A stretch of DNA of 64,000 nucleotides from Aggregatibacter actinomycetemcomitans (lineage in GTDB: Bacteria; Pseudomonadota; Gammaproteobacteria; Enterobacterales; Pasteurellaceae): the NCBI RefSeq assembly GCF_003130205.1, contig NZ_NRDF01000010.1, forward strand, positions 1 through 64,000, given 5' to 3'. Position 1 is the stretch's first letter; each line of letters starts with the position of its first letter. The position numbers and the translations under genes were made by a program. Under the pieces are notes generated by a model. It saw nothing but the letters and a program-made list of their open reading frames with translations, had not been told where the DNA came from and ran no database searches. Shown piece by piece: positions 36,570 through 47,461 of this stretch.

Positions 36570-37136
36570 TTATGATGCCTGTAACCAGTTTCGTAAAATC
36601 CGCTCGCCGTGTTCGGAAATGTAGGATTCGGGGTGAAACTGCACGCCGTAAATAGGCAGGGTTTTGTGCTGCATTGCCATGATGATGTTATCGCTACAAC
36701 GGGCGGTAATCTGTAATTGTGCGGGGAAATGCGCCTCGCTCACCGCCCAGGAATGATATAAACCGATTTGAAAGGTTAGTGGCAAATTTTTGAATAACGG
36801 GGAATCCGACACAAAGTGCAACGACGTTGCCTGCCCGTGGCGGGGCGACGGCAGGTTATATAACGTCGCGCCGAAAAATTCGCATAACATTTGATGCCCC
36901 AAACACACGCCGAAAATGGATTTGCGTTGATGATAGCGTTCCAACAAGGCAAATAATTGCGGATACGCACGCGGCACATCGGGACCGGGCGAAATGAGCA
37001 AATGAGAGAAATTGTCCACCGCGTCCAAATCCAAGTCTTCCACATTCACCACCTGAAACGGCACATCCAAACGGCGGATTAAATCCACTAAATTGAAAGT
37101 AAAAGAATCGTGGTTGTTAATGATTAATAAAGACAT
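36570..37136 (-). CDS. pabA: Aminodeoxychorismate synthase, glutaminase subunit
   Basis: 188 residues from ATG 37136; the frame upstream of it lacks a better ribosome site. Class I glutamine amidotransferase with Cys nucleophile in GVCLGHQML and the His/Glu pair in YGVQFHPES. Could serve TrpE or PabB, but its divergent neighbour is pabB, so the folate role is favoured. Confidence 0.88.
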   Translation of the reverse strand: MSLLIINNHDSFTFNLVDLIRRLDVPFQVVNVEDLDLDAVDNFSHLLISPGPDVPRAYPQLFALLERYHQRKSIFGVCLGHQMLCEFFGATLYNLPSPRHGQATSLHFVSDSPLFKNLPLTFQIGLYHSWAVSEAHFPAQLQITARCSDNIIMAMQHKTLPIYGVQFHPESYISEHGERILRNWLQAS

Positions 37137-37238
37137 AAATTCTCTCTCGTCAGACAGGCGCGTCACATAGGCGCGAAAGTATATAATTTTACGCCGATTT
37201 AGGCTAAAATTTTTGCCGTTTTTTCACGAGATAAAGTT

Positions 37239-38213
37239 ATGTGGCAAGATTTTATTCAACAAGCGAACCAATTTGGCAAAACAAAAACGCCTTTCTTCTT
37301 TCTAATCGATTTTGAACAACAAAAACCGATACTCTGCTCATTAAATGAAACGGCAGAACAAGGCATTTTCGTGCAATTTCCGGGCTATACCAACGTAAAT
37401 TGGCAGGAAGCCCTGTCCGAAGCCTTTTGCTTACACAAGAAACCCATGGATTTTGCGGCGTATCAACCGGGATTTGAGTTAGTGCAGCGGGAATTGCATT
37501 TCGGCAATTCGTATTTGCTGAATCTCACCTACCCGACACCCATTGAAACCAATTATTCTCTGCGCCAGCTGTTTTGGCAAAGTCAGGCGAAATATAAATT
37601 GTTATTCAAGGATCAGTTCGTTTGCTTCTCGCCCGAATGTTTTGTCAATTTACGCGACAACCGTATTTTTACGTACCCTATGAAAGGCACCATTGACGCT
37701 ACCCTGCCCGACGCGCAAGCCCTCTTGCTCAATAATCCAAAAGAACAGCGGGAGCATTACACCATCGTAGATTTAATGCGCAACGACTTAGCCACGGTGG
37801 CGAAAAATATTCAGGTGACACATTTTCGTTATGTGGAAGAAATCCAAACGGAACAAGGTGCGATTTTACAAACCAGCTCGGAAATCTGCGGCGAATTGGC
37901 AAAAAATTGGCAGGGGCAGATTGGATCTATCCTCGCCAACTTACTGCCGGCGGGTTCCATCAGCGGCGCGCCGAAAGAAAAAACCGTGCAAATCATTCAA
38001 CGGGCGGAACAGCAACCGCGCGGCTATTACACAGGCATTTTCGGCATTTTTGACGGAGAATCGCTACAAAGTGCGGTGGCAATTCGCTTTATCGAACAGA
38101 CGGGAAAAGGGTTATTCTTCCGCAGCGGTGGCGGCATTACCATTCAAAGTGATGCGCAGGAAGAATATCGTGAGCTGATTCAAAAAGTGTATGTGCCGCT
38201 AAAACGAGGTTAA
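37239..38213 (+). CDS. pabB: Aminodeoxychorismate synthase, component I
   Basis: 324 residues, a chorismate-binding enzyme that makes 4-amino-4-deoxychorismate with PabA. Signatures: NSYLLNLTYPTP, FTYPMKGTID, EHYTIVDLMRNDLA and LPAGSISGAPK, then RGYYTGIFG. It lacks most of the N-terminal domain of E. coli PabB (~450 residues), as other Pasteurellaceae versions do. Divergent from pabA; pabC starts 2 bp after it. Confidence 0.92.
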   Translation: MWQDFIQQANQFGKTKTPFFFLIDFEQQKPILCSLNETAEQGIFVQFPGYTNVNWQEALSEAFCLHKKPMDFAAYQPGFELVQRELHFGNSYLLNLTYPTPIETNYSLRQLFWQSQAKYKLLFKDQFVCFSPECFVNLRDNRIFTYPMKGTIDATLPDAQALLLNNPKEQREHYTIVDLMRNDLATVAKNIQVTHFRYVEEIQTEQGAILQTSSEICGELAKNWQGQIGSILANLLPAGSISGAPKEKTVQIIQRAEQQPRGYYTGIFGIFDGESLQSAVAIRFIEQTGKGLFFRSGGGITIQSDAQEEYRELIQKVYVPLKRG

Positions 38214-38215
38214 TC

Positions 38216-38803
38216 ATGGAATTTCCCCTATTTGAAACCCTTGCCATAGCAAAAGGCAAAGTTCGCAACATCGAACATCATCAACAACGCTACGAGCGCA
38301 GTTTGCAGGCGTTTTACGGCAAAAGTGCGGTCGTTTTTCCAAACGTTTTTCAACTTGCCGAACAGATTCAGGTGCCGACAGCATTGCGCGCCGAACCGCT
38401 GATTCGCTGCCGAATCGATTACAACGCCGAGCAAATCCTTTGCCGTTATTTTCCCTACACACGCAAAACCTACCGCACTTTTAAGCCGATCGTCTGCGAC
38501 CACATTGACTACGGATTAAAATACACCGACCGCACCTTATTAAACGACCTGCTCGCTCAAAAAGGCGACTGCGACGAAATCATGATCATCAAAAACGGCT
38601 ACGTCACCGATTGTTCCATCGGCAACCTCATCTTCCGCAAAAACACCCAATGGTTCACTCCCGACACTCCCCTACTCGAAGGCACCCAACGGGCGGCATT
38701 ACTCGCCCAAGGTCGCATAAAAGTGCGGTCGATTTTAGCAACGGATTTGCACTTGTTTGATGAGGTGAGATTGATTAATGCGTTGAATGGGTTGGATAAT
38801 TAG
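38216..38803 (+). CDS. pabC: Aminodeoxychorismate lyase-like (class IV aminotransferase fold)
   Basis: 195 residues. PLP lysine is Lys102 in DYGLKYTDRTLLN; the DEIMIIKNGYVTDCSIGNLIF and LLEGTQRAALL segments belong to the class IV fold. It is ~70 residues shorter than E. coli PabC. Being 2 bp after pabB it very likely releases p-aminobenzoate from aminodeoxychorismate. Confidence 0.75.
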   Translation: MEFPLFETLAIAKGKVRNIEHHQQRYERSLQAFYGKSAVVFPNVFQLAEQIQVPTALRAEPLIRCRIDYNAEQILCRYFPYTRKTYRTFKPIVCDHIDYGLKYTDRTLLNDLLAQKGDCDEIMIIKNGYVTDCSIGNLIFRKNTQWFTPDTPLLEGTQRAALLAQGRIKVRSILATDLHLFDEVRLINALNGLDN

Positions 38804-38842
38804 TGTAACGATTCAAAATTCTTCAATATCACAAAGATAAAT

Positions 38843-39060
38843 TTATTGTGTTAGACACATTTGTTTCACTTCAGACATCATTGGTATAAAACTACCTAAG
38901 GCTGAGTGAAGCCGTTTCGGATTATAAAAATTCTCAATACTCCGCAATAACGGGGACAGTCTCTGCTCAGGCGACATCGTTTTGACAATAAATTCTCTGC
39001 CTTCAAACTATAAAAAAGCCTTCCGTTTCCGTATTATCCGTACATTTTCCACCCGGCTTT
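38843..39060 (-). pseudogene. IS3-family transposase remnant
   Basis: On the minus strand the last part of an IS3 OrfB integrase can be read, ending SIENFYNPKRLHSALG then SFIPMMSEVKQMCLTQ. Upstream, TDNTETEGFF and YSLKAE match the conserved core but in shifted frames. No inverted ends were found. This fills most of the 38804-39208 gap; the rest is AT-rich and empty. Confidence 0.75.
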
Positions 39061-39208
39061 AGCTTTGTTTTATTTTATACTAAGAAGATTATTCAGTTAA
39101 ATGATGCGTCAAGTATGGAATAATGAATGCCATCCGGCTAAAAAAGCCTGTTGATCGACCTCAATTTTGAGTATTTACTAAGGCATGTAGTTAAATTTTA
39201 TCAGTACA

Positions 39209-40744
39209 TTATCTAACCTTACGAAATAAATCCTTACTATAAATCACTTCCGTCGGGTTGGCGGGGTCGTAGCCGTTTAGTGTGGGGTTGAGATAGACGG
39301 GAACGGTGGATTGATATAACGGCAGAACCACATTTTCCTCTTGCAGGATTTGCTCTATTCGTCCGTAAAGTGCGGTGCGTTCCGCCTGTGAAATGACTTT
39401 CAGGCTTTGCTCAAATAAACTGTCCAGTTCATCGTTACGATAGCCGCTTTTGTTATCCGGGCTACGGCTGTAGAACAGGCTTAAAAATGCGGAGGGTTCG
39501 TTATAATCGGCACACCAACCGGCGCGGGCGATTTGAAACTCGCCTTTAGCAATATTCTCCAGCAGTTGTTGTTTCGGCATCCCTTCGCCGATAATCTGAA
39601 TCATGTCCGATTGTGACCACATGCGAATCAACCCCTGCACCAGTTGACTTTGTAGTTCCGATTGATCGTAACTTAAAGTCAGTTTGAGCGGTGCCTTCTC
39701 ACTAATTCGCGCTTGACTTAATAATTGTTCAACCGGCGTTTGCTCCCATTGGCTTTCGATGGTTTGCATGGAAATCGGTAAAAAATTATCTGTTAAGGGA
39801 ATCCTGTTTTTGCTTTCCGGCAACAAATTGCGGGCGGATGTCATCATCGCCAATGCCTTACGCACCGGGCTTTGCGCCAGTTGCGGCGTGTTAAAATTAA
39901 AGGCGTAAAAATAGGTGCAAAGTTGCGGAAAATATTGCGTTTGATCCGTTTGCTGCTGCGGCTGCCATACCACATCTAAGGCGCTGACATCCTGTTGCGG
40001 TGCGATTTTCTGATAATCCACATTTTTAAACGCCACTTTTTCTTTCGCCCAATATTGCGGGCTTTTTTCCAAATGAATGAGATTGCCTTGCTGCCCCATC
40101 ACTTGATACGCCCCGTTGGTCACGCCTTCATGTGGCGATAAATATTGCGGCAACAGGCTGATATGCGCCAGCATTTGCGGCAAGTAAGGGGTTGCTTTAT
40201 CTAACGTTAAACGTAAAGTGCGGTCATTTTCCACAACGATTCCCAACTGCTCAGGCGACAGGGTTTGTTGTAACACGTTCTCCGCGTTGGCTAAGTTAAG
40301 GTAGCGTAAATAGTGCTTTAAAGGAGAATTCGATTGCGCCAGCCGTTGCCAACTCGCAACAAATTGCTGCGCAGTCACCGGCTCGCCGTTAGACCATTTT
40401 GCCTCTTTTCGTAAAGTGAAGTGCCAGATTTTGTTGTCTTTAGTTTGCCAGCTTTCCGCCACTGCCGGCACCACATTGCCTTGCGGATCATAAATCACTA
40501 AACCTTCAAAAATATCGCGCAAAAAGGCGATTTGTTCAATATTTGAAGCTTGCAACGGATCCAAGGATAAGTCGGAATAAGCGCCACGCACCAATAATTG
40601 GCGGCTCGCTTGAGGTGAGGGTTGTTCGGTTGGTACGTCAACCGTTGAAACAGGTTCGGCGGGCTTTTGGGGTTGGTCGTCACATCCGTTCAGCCAAAAA
40701 ACACTGAAAAAAAGCACCACACTTTTAAAGTGGAAAATACGCAT
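39209..40744 (-). CDS. Peptide ABC-transporter substrate-binding lipoprotein (OppA-like)
   Basis: 511 residues. Lipobox WLNGC gives a lipid anchor at about Cys21. SBP_bac_5 family: LRDIFEGLVIYDPQGNVVPAVAESW (shown in part), KWSNGEPVTAQQFVASW and WCADYNEPSAFLSLFYS. No permease or ATPase genes adjoin, so it may serve a distant Opp system or act alone. The neighbour prlC is an oligopeptidase, as in H. influenzae. Confidence 0.88.
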   Translation of the reverse strand: MRIFHFKSVVLFFSVFWLNGCDDQPQKPAEPVSTVDVPTEQPSPQASRQLLVRGAYSDLSLDPLQASNIEQIAFLRDIFEGLVIYDPQGNVVPAVAESWQTKDNKIWHFTLRKEAKWSNGEPVTAQQFVASWQRLAQSNSPLKHYLRYLNLANAENVLQQTLSPEQLGIVVENDRTLRLTLDKATPYLPQMLAHISLLPQYLSPHEGVTNGAYQVMGQQGNLIHLEKSPQYWAKEKVAFKNVDYQKIAPQQDVSALDVVWQPQQQTDQTQYFPQLCTYFYAFNFNTPQLAQSPVRKALAMMTSARNLLPESKNRIPLTDNFLPISMQTIESQWEQTPVEQLLSQARISEKAPLKLTLSYDQSELQSQLVQGLIRMWSQSDMIQIIGEGMPKQQLLENIAKGEFQIARAGWCADYNEPSAFLSLFYSRSPDNKSGYRNDELDSLFEQSLKVISQAERTALYGRIEQILQEENVVLPLYQSTVPVYLNPTLNGYDPANPTEVIYSKDLFRKVR

Positions 40745-40799
40745 TTAAATGAATTCAATGAAATAAATGCGCATATTATACACCAGTCTGTTTGATTGT

Positions 40800-41165
40800 T
40801 TATTCTTCTTTCAGGGTTTTGATCCAGAAAAAGAAGCACCAATATTTAATCAGGAGGACAGCAATAATAATACTTTTACCAATGATACTCGGCGTAAAAT
40901 AAAAGCCTAGCAATAGCATAGAAGTGGAAAAGCTCAAAATATAGATTTTCGCTTTCTTGGTTAGTGCGCGTTGTTGCTGGAAATCTTTCAGATGATTTTG
41001 ATAGATTTTTGTGCCGATGAACCAGTTATGCAAACGATCAGAGCCCTTGGCAAAACAAAATAAGGTCAGCAGCAAAAACGGCGTGGTAGGCAAAAGAGGA
41101 AGGACAATACCGACAATACCTAATGCCAAAAAGATAAAGCCAAGTCCGATGTAAAAATACTTCAT
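40800..41165 (-). CDS. ybaN: YbaN-family (DUF454) inner-membrane protein
   Basis: 121 residues from ATG 41165 (GAGG upstream). N-terminal GLGFIFLALGIVGIVLPLLPTTPF (shown in part) is the DUF454 signature, with three to four membrane segments. Role unknown. Confidence 0.85.
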   Translation of the reverse strand: MKYFYIGLGFIFLALGIVGIVLPLLPTTPFLLLTLFCFAKGSDRLHNWFIGTKIYQNHLKDFQQQRALTKKAKIYILSFSTSMLLLGFYFTPSIIGKSIIIAVLLIKYWCFFFWIKTLKEE

Positions 41166-41288
41166 TGAGAACCTCAAAATAAAAATTATTCGCAATTATC
41201 CTTGAATTGGTGGATTTTTCAAGCTTGAAATCATAAAATCGAACCCAATTTAATTAATCAGTTTTTTCTATAATAAAAGGACATTTGA

Positions 41289-43328
41289 ATGACAAATCCA
41301 TTACTCACACCCACCGCCTTACCCGCATTTTCTAAAATCGAACCGCAATATATCGAACCTGCAATCAAGCAATTAATTCAAGAAAATCGTAAAACCATCG
41401 AACGCGTGGTAAAACAACCGCACTTTACCTGGGAAAATTTCATCCTGCCGTTAACGGAAGCCGGCGATCGTTTAAGCAAAGTTTGGTCGCCGATTTCCCA
41501 TTTGAATTCGGTAAAAAACAACCCCGAATTACGCGAAGCCTACCAAACCTGTCTGCCGCTATTGGCGGAATACAGCACGTGGGTCGGGCAACACCAGGGA
41601 TTATATGAGGCCTATTTGCAATTAAAAAACAGCCCTGAATTTGCCGGTTATAGCCAAGCACAGAAAAAAGCCATTGAAAACAGTCTGCGTGATTTCAAAT
41701 TATCGGGCATCTCTTTGCCGCAGGAAAAACAACAACGTTATGGCGAAATTGCCGCGCGTTTATCGGAGCTCACCTCCCAATTCAGCAATAACGTGCTGGA
41801 TGCCACCATGGGGTGGGAAAAAGTCATTGAAGACGAAAACCTCCTTAAAGGCTTGCCGGAATCCGCTTTGGAAGCGGCAAAACAATCGGCGGAAAGCAAA
41901 GGTTTAAGCGGCTATCGTTTTACTTTAGAATTTCCAAGCTACATTCCGGTGATGACGTATTGTGAAAACCGTGAATTGCGCGAAGAAATGTATCGTGCTT
42001 TCGCCACCCGCGCCTCCGATCAAGGTCCAAATGCAGGCAAATGGGATAATTCTGCTATTATGCAGGAAATTTTGAGCCTGCGTGTTGAATTGGCAAAATT
42101 GCTGGATTTCAACACCTATACCGAATTATCCCTTGCCACCAAAATGGCGGAAAGCCCACAGCAGGTGTTGGACTTCTTAGAAAATCTCGCCACCCGCTCC
42201 AAAGCACAAGGCGAGCGTGAATTACAGGAATTAAAAGATTTCTGCAAAACACACTATAATTTAACCGCACTTGAGCTTTGGGATTTGTCCTTTTACAGCG
42301 AGAAACAAAAGCAACATTTATATGCCATTAACGATGAAGAATTGCGCCCTTATTTCCCGGAAGATCGCGTCCTTAGCGGCTTATTTGAACTGATTAAACG
42401 TATTTTCAACATTCATGCCGTAGAACGTCATGATGTGGAAACCTGGCATAAAGATGTGCGCTTCTTTGATTTAATCGACGAAAACAGTGAAGTCCGCGGC
42501 AGTTTCTATTTGGATTTGTATGCCCGTGAACATAAACGCGGCGGCGCATGGATGGACGATTGTATTGGTCGTCGCAAAACCATCGACGGTAGTCTACAAA
42601 AACCGGTCGCCTATTTAACCTGTAACTTTAATCGCCCGCTCGGTGATCAACCGGCGTTGTTTACGCACGATGAAGTCACTACCCTGTTCCATGAGTTCGG
42701 GCATGGGTTACATCATATGCTCACGAAAATTGATGTGGCAGATGTCGCCGGCATTAACGGTGTGCCTTGGGATGCCGTGGAATTGCCAAGTCAATTTATG
42801 GAAAACTGGTGCTGGGAAGAAGAAGCGTTGCAGTTTATTTCCGGTCATTACCAAACAGGTGAACCGTTGCCAAAAGAGAAACTGACCCAATTACTCAAAG
42901 CGAAAAATTTCCAAGCGGCGATGTTTGTTTTACGCCAGCTGGAATTCGCGTTGTTTGATTTCCGTTTGCATCATACTTTTAATCCGAACAAACAAAATCA
43001 AGTGTTGGATATGTTACACGCCGTGAAGCGCCAAGTTGCGGTAATTCCGGGCGCAGAATGGGGAAGAATGCCACACAGCTTCAGCCACATTTTTGCCGGC
43101 GGTTATGCGGCGGGCTATTACAGCTATTTATGGGCGGAAGTGCTATCGGCAGATGCTTATTCTCGCTTTGAGGAAGAAGGCATTTTCAATGCGAAAACCG
43201 GTCAATCTTTCTTAGATGAAATCCTCACCAAAGGCGGTTCCGAAGAACCGATGACGTTATTCAAAAGCTTCCGTGGTCGTGAACCGCAATTAGATGCGCT
43301 ACTCCGCCACAAAGGCATTGCAAATTAA
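41289..43328 (+). CDS. prlC: Oligopeptidase A
   Basis: 679 residues, cytoplasmic M3 zinc peptidase that degrades peptides, including cleaved signal peptides. Zinc motif HEFGH in TTLFHEFGHGLHHML with the downstream Glu in the ELPSQFMENW region. Divergent from ybaN. An uptake-signal terminator follows. Confidence 0.97.
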   Translation: MTNPLLTPTALPAFSKIEPQYIEPAIKQLIQENRKTIERVVKQPHFTWENFILPLTEAGDRLSKVWSPISHLNSVKNNPELREAYQTCLPLLAEYSTWVGQHQGLYEAYLQLKNSPEFAGYSQAQKKAIENSLRDFKLSGISLPQEKQQRYGEIAARLSELTSQFSNNVLDATMGWEKVIEDENLLKGLPESALEAAKQSAESKGLSGYRFTLEFPSYIPVMTYCENRELREEMYRAFATRASDQGPNAGKWDNSAIMQEILSLRVELAKLLDFNTYTELSLATKMAESPQQVLDFLENLATRSKAQGERELQELKDFCKTHYNLTALELWDLSFYSEKQKQHLYAINDEELRPYFPEDRVLSGLFELIKRIFNIHAVERHDVETWHKDVRFFDLIDENSEVRGSFYLDLYAREHKRGGAWMDDCIGRRKTIDGSLQKPVAYLTCNFNRPLGDQPALFTHDEVTTLFHEFGHGLHHMLTKIDVADVAGINGVPWDAVELPSQFMENWCWEEEALQFISGHYQTGEPLPKEKLTQLLKAKNFQAAMFVLRQLEFALFDFRLHHTFNPNKQNQVLDMLHAVKRQVAVIPGAEWGRMPHSFSHIFAGGYAAGYYSYLWAEVLSADAYSRFEEEGIFNAKTGQSFLDEILTKGGSEEPMTLFKSFRGREPQLDALLRHKGIAN

Positions 43329-43345
43329 AAAACGCCGTTGAAAAC

Positions 43346-43381
43346 GACCGCACTTTTTCCTTCAGACGATAAAGTGCGGTC
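43346..43381 (+). terminator. Terminator of prlC made of an inverted uptake-signal pair
   Basis: GACCGCACTTT (43346-43356) and AAAGTGCGGTC (43371-43381), 11-bp perfect arms. Confidence 0.8.
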
Positions 43382-43410
43382 ACTATTTTGGGTGTTTTTT
43401 ACTATGAAAA

Positions 43411-43437
43411 AAGGCTTACTCATTACAAGTAAGCCTT
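43411..43437 (-). terminator. Terminator of crr
   Basis: AAGGCTTACT and AGTAAGCCTT, 10-bp perfect arms; T6 follows on the minus strand. Confidence 0.9.
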
Positions 43438-43453
43438 CTTATTTAAAATCGAG

Positions 43454-43954
43454 TTATTTTTTCAGAACCAATACAACAGAATCACCGGCAACCACTTCAC
43501 CGGATTTTTTCTCCATATTACTGATTTCGTCCATATTAGAGATCACCACCGGCGTTAATACGGATTTGGCTTTTGCTTCTAATAACGGAAGATCCAATTC
43601 AATAATGGTATCACCACGTTTTACGGTTTGACCTTCTTTTGCAATACGGGTAAATCCTTCGCCTTTCAATTCAACGGTATCAATGCCGAAGTGTACAAAC
43701 AATTCAACGCCTTCTTTTGATTCCATTGAAAAGGCATGGTTAGTTTCAAAGATTTTACCGACTACACCATCCACCGGTGCAACCAGTTTGTTACCGGTCG
43801 GGCGAATTGCAACACCGTCACCAACGATTTTTTCAGAGAATACGACATCCGGAACATCTTCAATGTTCACGATTTCTCCGGAAAGTGGCGCATAGATTTC
43901 CACATCCATCGCTTTCTTGTCTTTTGAACCAAATAATTTGTCAAATAAACCCAT
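43454..43954 (-). CDS. crr: PTS glucose-type IIA component
   Basis: 166 residues. Active-site His88 ([10 protein letters not shown]) and helper His73 (TNHAFSME). Passes phosphate from HPr to sugar permeases and regulates adenylate cyclase and other transporters. Third gene of ptsH-ptsI-crr. Confidence 0.97.
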   Translation of the reverse strand: MGLFDKLFGSKDKKAMDVEIYAPLSGEIVNIEDVPDVVFSEKIVGDGVAIRPTGNKLVAPVDGVVGKIFETNHAFSMESKEGVELFVHFGIDTVELKGEGFTRIAKEGQTVKRGDTIIELDLPLLEAKAKSVLTPVVISNMDEISNMEKKSGEVVAGDSVVLVLKK

Positions 43955-44014
43955 TTTACTCTCCTGACGTTAAAAAATGCGGTCGTATTTTAGCTTAAAA
44001 TCTGAAAGTTGTAT

Positions 44015-45742
44015 CTAATTTAATGCTTTTTCAGACAAAAAATCAGAGACTAAACTTTCAATTTCGGCAGCCGTCGGTTGTTGCAACGCTTTTTCAGCTA
44101 AGGCTTTTGCATCTTGGAAATTCACATTACGGATTAATTTTTTAATGCGCGGTACAGAAATAGCACTCATGCTGAATTCATCCAAGCCCATACCCAACAA
44201 TAGAATCGTCGCGCGCTCATCACCTGCCAACTCACCGCACATACCGGTCCATTTGCCTTCCGCGTGAGAGGCATCAATCACCTGTTTAATTAAATTCAGC
44301 ACCGATGGGCTCATTGGATTATAGAGGTGGGAAATTAACTCGTTACCACGGTCAACCGCCAAAGTGTATTGCGTTAAATCATTGGTACCGATACTAAAGA
44401 AGTCCACTTCTTTTGCTAAGAATCCGGCATTGACTGCCGCCGCCGGAGTTTCAACCATTACGCCGATTTGAATATCTTCATCAAAGGCTTTGCCTTCGTT
44501 ACGCAATTCAACTTTTAATTTTTCAACCACCGATTTTAATTCACGAATTTCCTCCACGGAAATAATCATCGGGAACATCACCGCTAATTTCCCGTAAGCA
44601 GAAGCACGCAACACGGCTCTTAATTGCGCATGTAGAATCTCACGACGATCCAACGCAATGCGAATTGCACGCCAGCCAAGGAACGGGTTCATTTCTTTCG
44701 GCAGATTCAAATATGGTAACTCTTTATCGCCACCGATATCCATGGTACGCAACACCACGAGATTACCATTCATGGCTTCGACCACTTCTTTATACGCAAT
44801 AAACTGTTCTTCTTCGGTTGGCAGCTGGTCGCGGTCCATGAACAAAAATTCGGTACGGTATAAGCCGACACCTTCCGCGCCGTTACGTTCAGCGCCTTCC
44901 ACGTCACGGATCGTACCGATATTCGCCACTACATCTACGCGGTGACCATCTAACGTGAGCGCCGGTAAATCTTTTAATTTTGCCAATTCGGCTTTTTCTT
45001 CCGCCAATTTCGCTTGTAATGCTTTCAAGCGTTGAATCTCTTCTTGAGAAGGATTGACATAAACTACGTTATTTAGCGCATCCAGGATCAGGTAATCCCC
45101 GGTGTTTACTTTGTGGGTAACGTTATTGGTTCCCACGATTGCCGGCAATTCCAAAGAGCGCGCCATAATTGAAGTATGGGAGGTGCGACCGCCAATGTCG
45201 GTCACAAAGCCTAACACTTTATCCAAATTTAACTGTGCGGTTTCAGAAGGGGTTAAATCATAGGCAACCAAAATCGCTTCTTCATTAATTTCACCTAAAT
45301 CGACGATATGCATACCTAAAATATTTTTAATTAAACGATTACCAATATCACGAATATCGCCGGCGCGTTCTTTCAAATATTCGTCATCAATTTCCGATAA
45401 CATCGCTACTTGCTGATCGATAATTACATTCGCAGCAACTGCAGCATTGACATGATTTGAACGAAGATAATCAATGATTTCTTCTTCCAGTTCCTCATCT
45501 TCCAAAATCATTAAATGACCTTCAAAGATAGCCGCCTTCTCTTCCCCTAAAGATTGATAAGCCCGATCTTTAATGGAATTTAACTGTTCAACTGCGGCAT
45601 CGCGTCCCGCATAAAAGCGTGCCACTTCATCTTCAATTTGGCTGTCTTTAATTTTTTGTGTATCAAGTACAATTTTTTCTTCTTTAAGCACAAGTGCTTT
45701 GCCAAAAACAATACCCGGAGAAGCCGGAATTCCTGAAATCAT
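44015..45742 (-). CDS. ptsI: PTS enzyme I
   Basis: 575 residues. Phospho-His in [18 protein letters not shown] site cysteine in [10 protein letters not shown]. Transfers phosphate from PEP to HPr. 130 bp after ptsH and 60 bp before crr. Confidence 0.98.
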   Translation of the reverse strand: MISGIPASPGIVFGKALVLKEEKIVLDTQKIKDSQIEDEVARFYAGRDAAVEQLNSIKDRAYQSLGEEKAAIFEGHLMILEDEELEEEIIDYLRSNHVNAAVAANVIIDQQVAMLSEIDDEYLKERAGDIRDIGNRLIKNILGMHIVDLGEINEEAILVAYDLTPSETAQLNLDKVLGFVTDIGGRTSHTSIMARSLELPAIVGTNNVTHKVNTGDYLILDALNNVVYVNPSQEEIQRLKALQAKLAEEKAELAKLKDLPALTLDGHRVDVVANIGTIRDVEGAERNGAEGVGLYRTEFLFMDRDQLPTEEEQFIAYKEVVEAMNGNLVVLRTMDIGGDKELPYLNLPKEMNPFLGWRAIRIALDRREILHAQLRAVLRASAYGKLAVMFPMIISVEEIRELKSVVEKLKVELRNEGKAFDEDIQIGVMVETPAAAVNAGFLAKEVDFFSIGTNDLTQYTLAVDRGNELISHLYNPMSPSVLNLIKQVIDASHAEGKWTGMCGELAGDERATILLLGMGLDEFSMSAISVPRIKKLIRNVNFQDAKALAEKALQQPTAAEIESLVSDFLSEKALN

Positions 45743-45872
45743 AGTAACCTTCTTATTAAACTGAACAAAAAATTAAACCGAACAAAAATCAATCATTCAC
45801 TAAATAGAATAAAAGCCATAACCCGCCATCCAAACGCTTATAGCAACAAGGAGGCAAATTATGGCTGCTTAA

Positions 45873-46130
45873 TTATTCTAATGTAGGAATTAATGCAACA
45901 AGATGCTCAACCGCTTTTTCCGCGTCCTCACCTTCTGCCGAGATAGTAATCACAGTTCCTTGAGTTAACGCCAGTGTCTGTAATTTAAACAAACTTTTCG
46001 CACTGGCACTTTTACCGGCGGATGTGACCGTAATGTCAGAAGCAAACGCTTTCGCTTCTTTTACAAATTGCGCTGCCGGACGCGTGTGTAAACCATTAGC
46101 TGCAGCAATTTCAACATCTTTTGAATACAT
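45873..46130 (-). CDS. ptsH: PTS phosphocarrier HPr
   Basis: 85 residues with His15 in [10 protein letters not shown] and Ser46 in SAKSLFKLQ. First gene of the PTS operon. A CRP-type site lies upstream. Confidence 0.98.
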   Translation of the reverse strand: MYSKDVEIAAANGLHTRPAAQFVKEAKAFASDITVTSAGKSASAKSLFKLQTLALTQGTVITISAEGEDAEKAVEHLVALIPTLE

Positions 46131-46264
46131 GTTACTTTCCTCTAAAAAGTTAATAGAATGCGTTTAATTCATTTCAGTATTTTGTCAATTATTTATTTAA
46201 AATACTAAAATAAATGGAAGTATCTTGTGTTTCATCTTCCGATGCAAGCCGTTTTACCCAAAAG

Positions 46265-46280
46265 TTTGAATCAGATCACA
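46265..46280 (-). promoter_or_regulatory. CRP-binding site upstream of ptsH
   Basis: On the minus strand TGTGA-TCTGAT-TCAAA, close to the CRP consensus TGTGA-N6-TCACA. About 140 bp upstream of the ptsH start, between ptsH and the end of rsgA. Confidence 0.65.
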
Positions 46281-46350
46281 AAAAAATTCAAAATAGATTA
46301 ATCTTTTAACTAAAAATTAACATTTAATGCCTAAAAAGCAGTAAACCATC

Positions 46351-47391
46351 TCATTCAATAGAAAAATGCCGTTGTGATTTCATGTCCTTTCGGCCGGTGA
46401 GTAAGCGATGATAATTTTCATAACGTACAGCGCTGATTTTTCCTTCTTCCACCGCTTGTCGCAAAGCGCACCCCGGGTCATTTAAATGCTTACAATCACG
46501 GAATTTACAGGTTCCCAACACGGTCTGGAATTCACGGTAACCTTTTGTAATCTGCTCATCTTCCAGGTGCCACAAACCGAATTCCCGAATGCCCGGCGAA
46601 TCAATCAGGCTACCGCCTTGCGACAAATGATATAAACGGGATGATGTGGTGGTATGCTGTCCCAAACCTGAAGTAGAACTGATTTCCCCAACCCGGGCTT
46701 CGACATGAGGTAACACTGCGTTAATCAAGCTGGATTTTCCCACACCGGATTGCCCCACAAAAATAGATACGCCGTCGGATAAAAGTGCGGTCAGTTTTTC
46801 CAGATTTTTTCCGCTCTGAGCAGACACCATCAACGTTTGATAGCCAATTTTACGGTAAATTTCCAGTTGCGAATCCACCGCCTGCCACTGCGACTCCGTC
46901 AGCATATCTGCCTTATTTAGTACGATAATCGGTTCAATTTTGGCTTCTTCACACACCACTAAATAGCGATCGATAATATTTAACGATAAACTCGGCAATA
47001 CGGAAGAAACGATAATAATGCGATCAATATTGGCGGCGATCACTTTCATGCCATCGTAATAATCCGGGCGGGAAATTTCATTTTGACGCGGATGCACACC
47101 TTCAATCACCCCACTCACGCCCTGCAATTGTTCGTTGCCTTGTCGCCAAATTACACGATCGCCGACCACCACACCGGCCAGAGTCCGACGCAAATTGCAA
47201 CGGAAAATTCCACCCCGCTCATTTTCGACATCCGCATGACGGGCATAGCGGGTCACCACCAAGCCTTCTTGCGACGCGCCCAACATGTCATCCTGCCACT
47301 CAATCTCTTTTTTCTGATGGCGATGCAAAACTTTCTTGTTGTTGGACTGAATACGGCGTTGTTGATTTTGGGTTAATTTCGGTTTGCTCAT
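46351..47391 (-). CDS. rsgA: Ribosome small-subunit GTPase RsgA
   Basis: 346 residues. Circularly permuted GTPase: G4 LNKADML precedes G1 [12 protein letters not shown] and G3 [10 protein letters not shown]-terminal OB fold, C-terminal zinc knuckle ([14 protein letters not shown]). Acts late in 30S maturation. Divergent from orn. Confidence 0.96.
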   Translation of the reverse strand: MSKPKLTQNQQRRIQSNNKKVLHRHQKKEIEWQDDMLGASQEGLVVTRYARHADVENERGGIFRCNLRRTLAGVVVGDRVIWRQGNEQLQGVSGVIEGVHPRQNEISRPDYYDGMKVIAANIDRIIIVSSVLPSLSLNIIDRYLVVCEEAKIEPIIVLNKADMLTESQWQAVDSQLEIYRKIGYQTLMVSAQSGKNLEKLTALLSDGVSIFVGQSGVGKSSLINAVLPHVEARVGEISSTSGLGQHTTTSSRLYHLSQGGSLIDSPGIREFGLWHLEDEQITKGYREFQTVLGTCKFRDCKHLNDPGCALRQAVEEGKISAVRYENYHRLLTGRKDMKSQRHFSIE

Positions 47392-47461
47392 AAAAGTGCG
47401 GTCGTTTTTTGGGGCGTTTTTCGCTAGAATAACAAAAATTTTGCATAGGATACCTTATATC

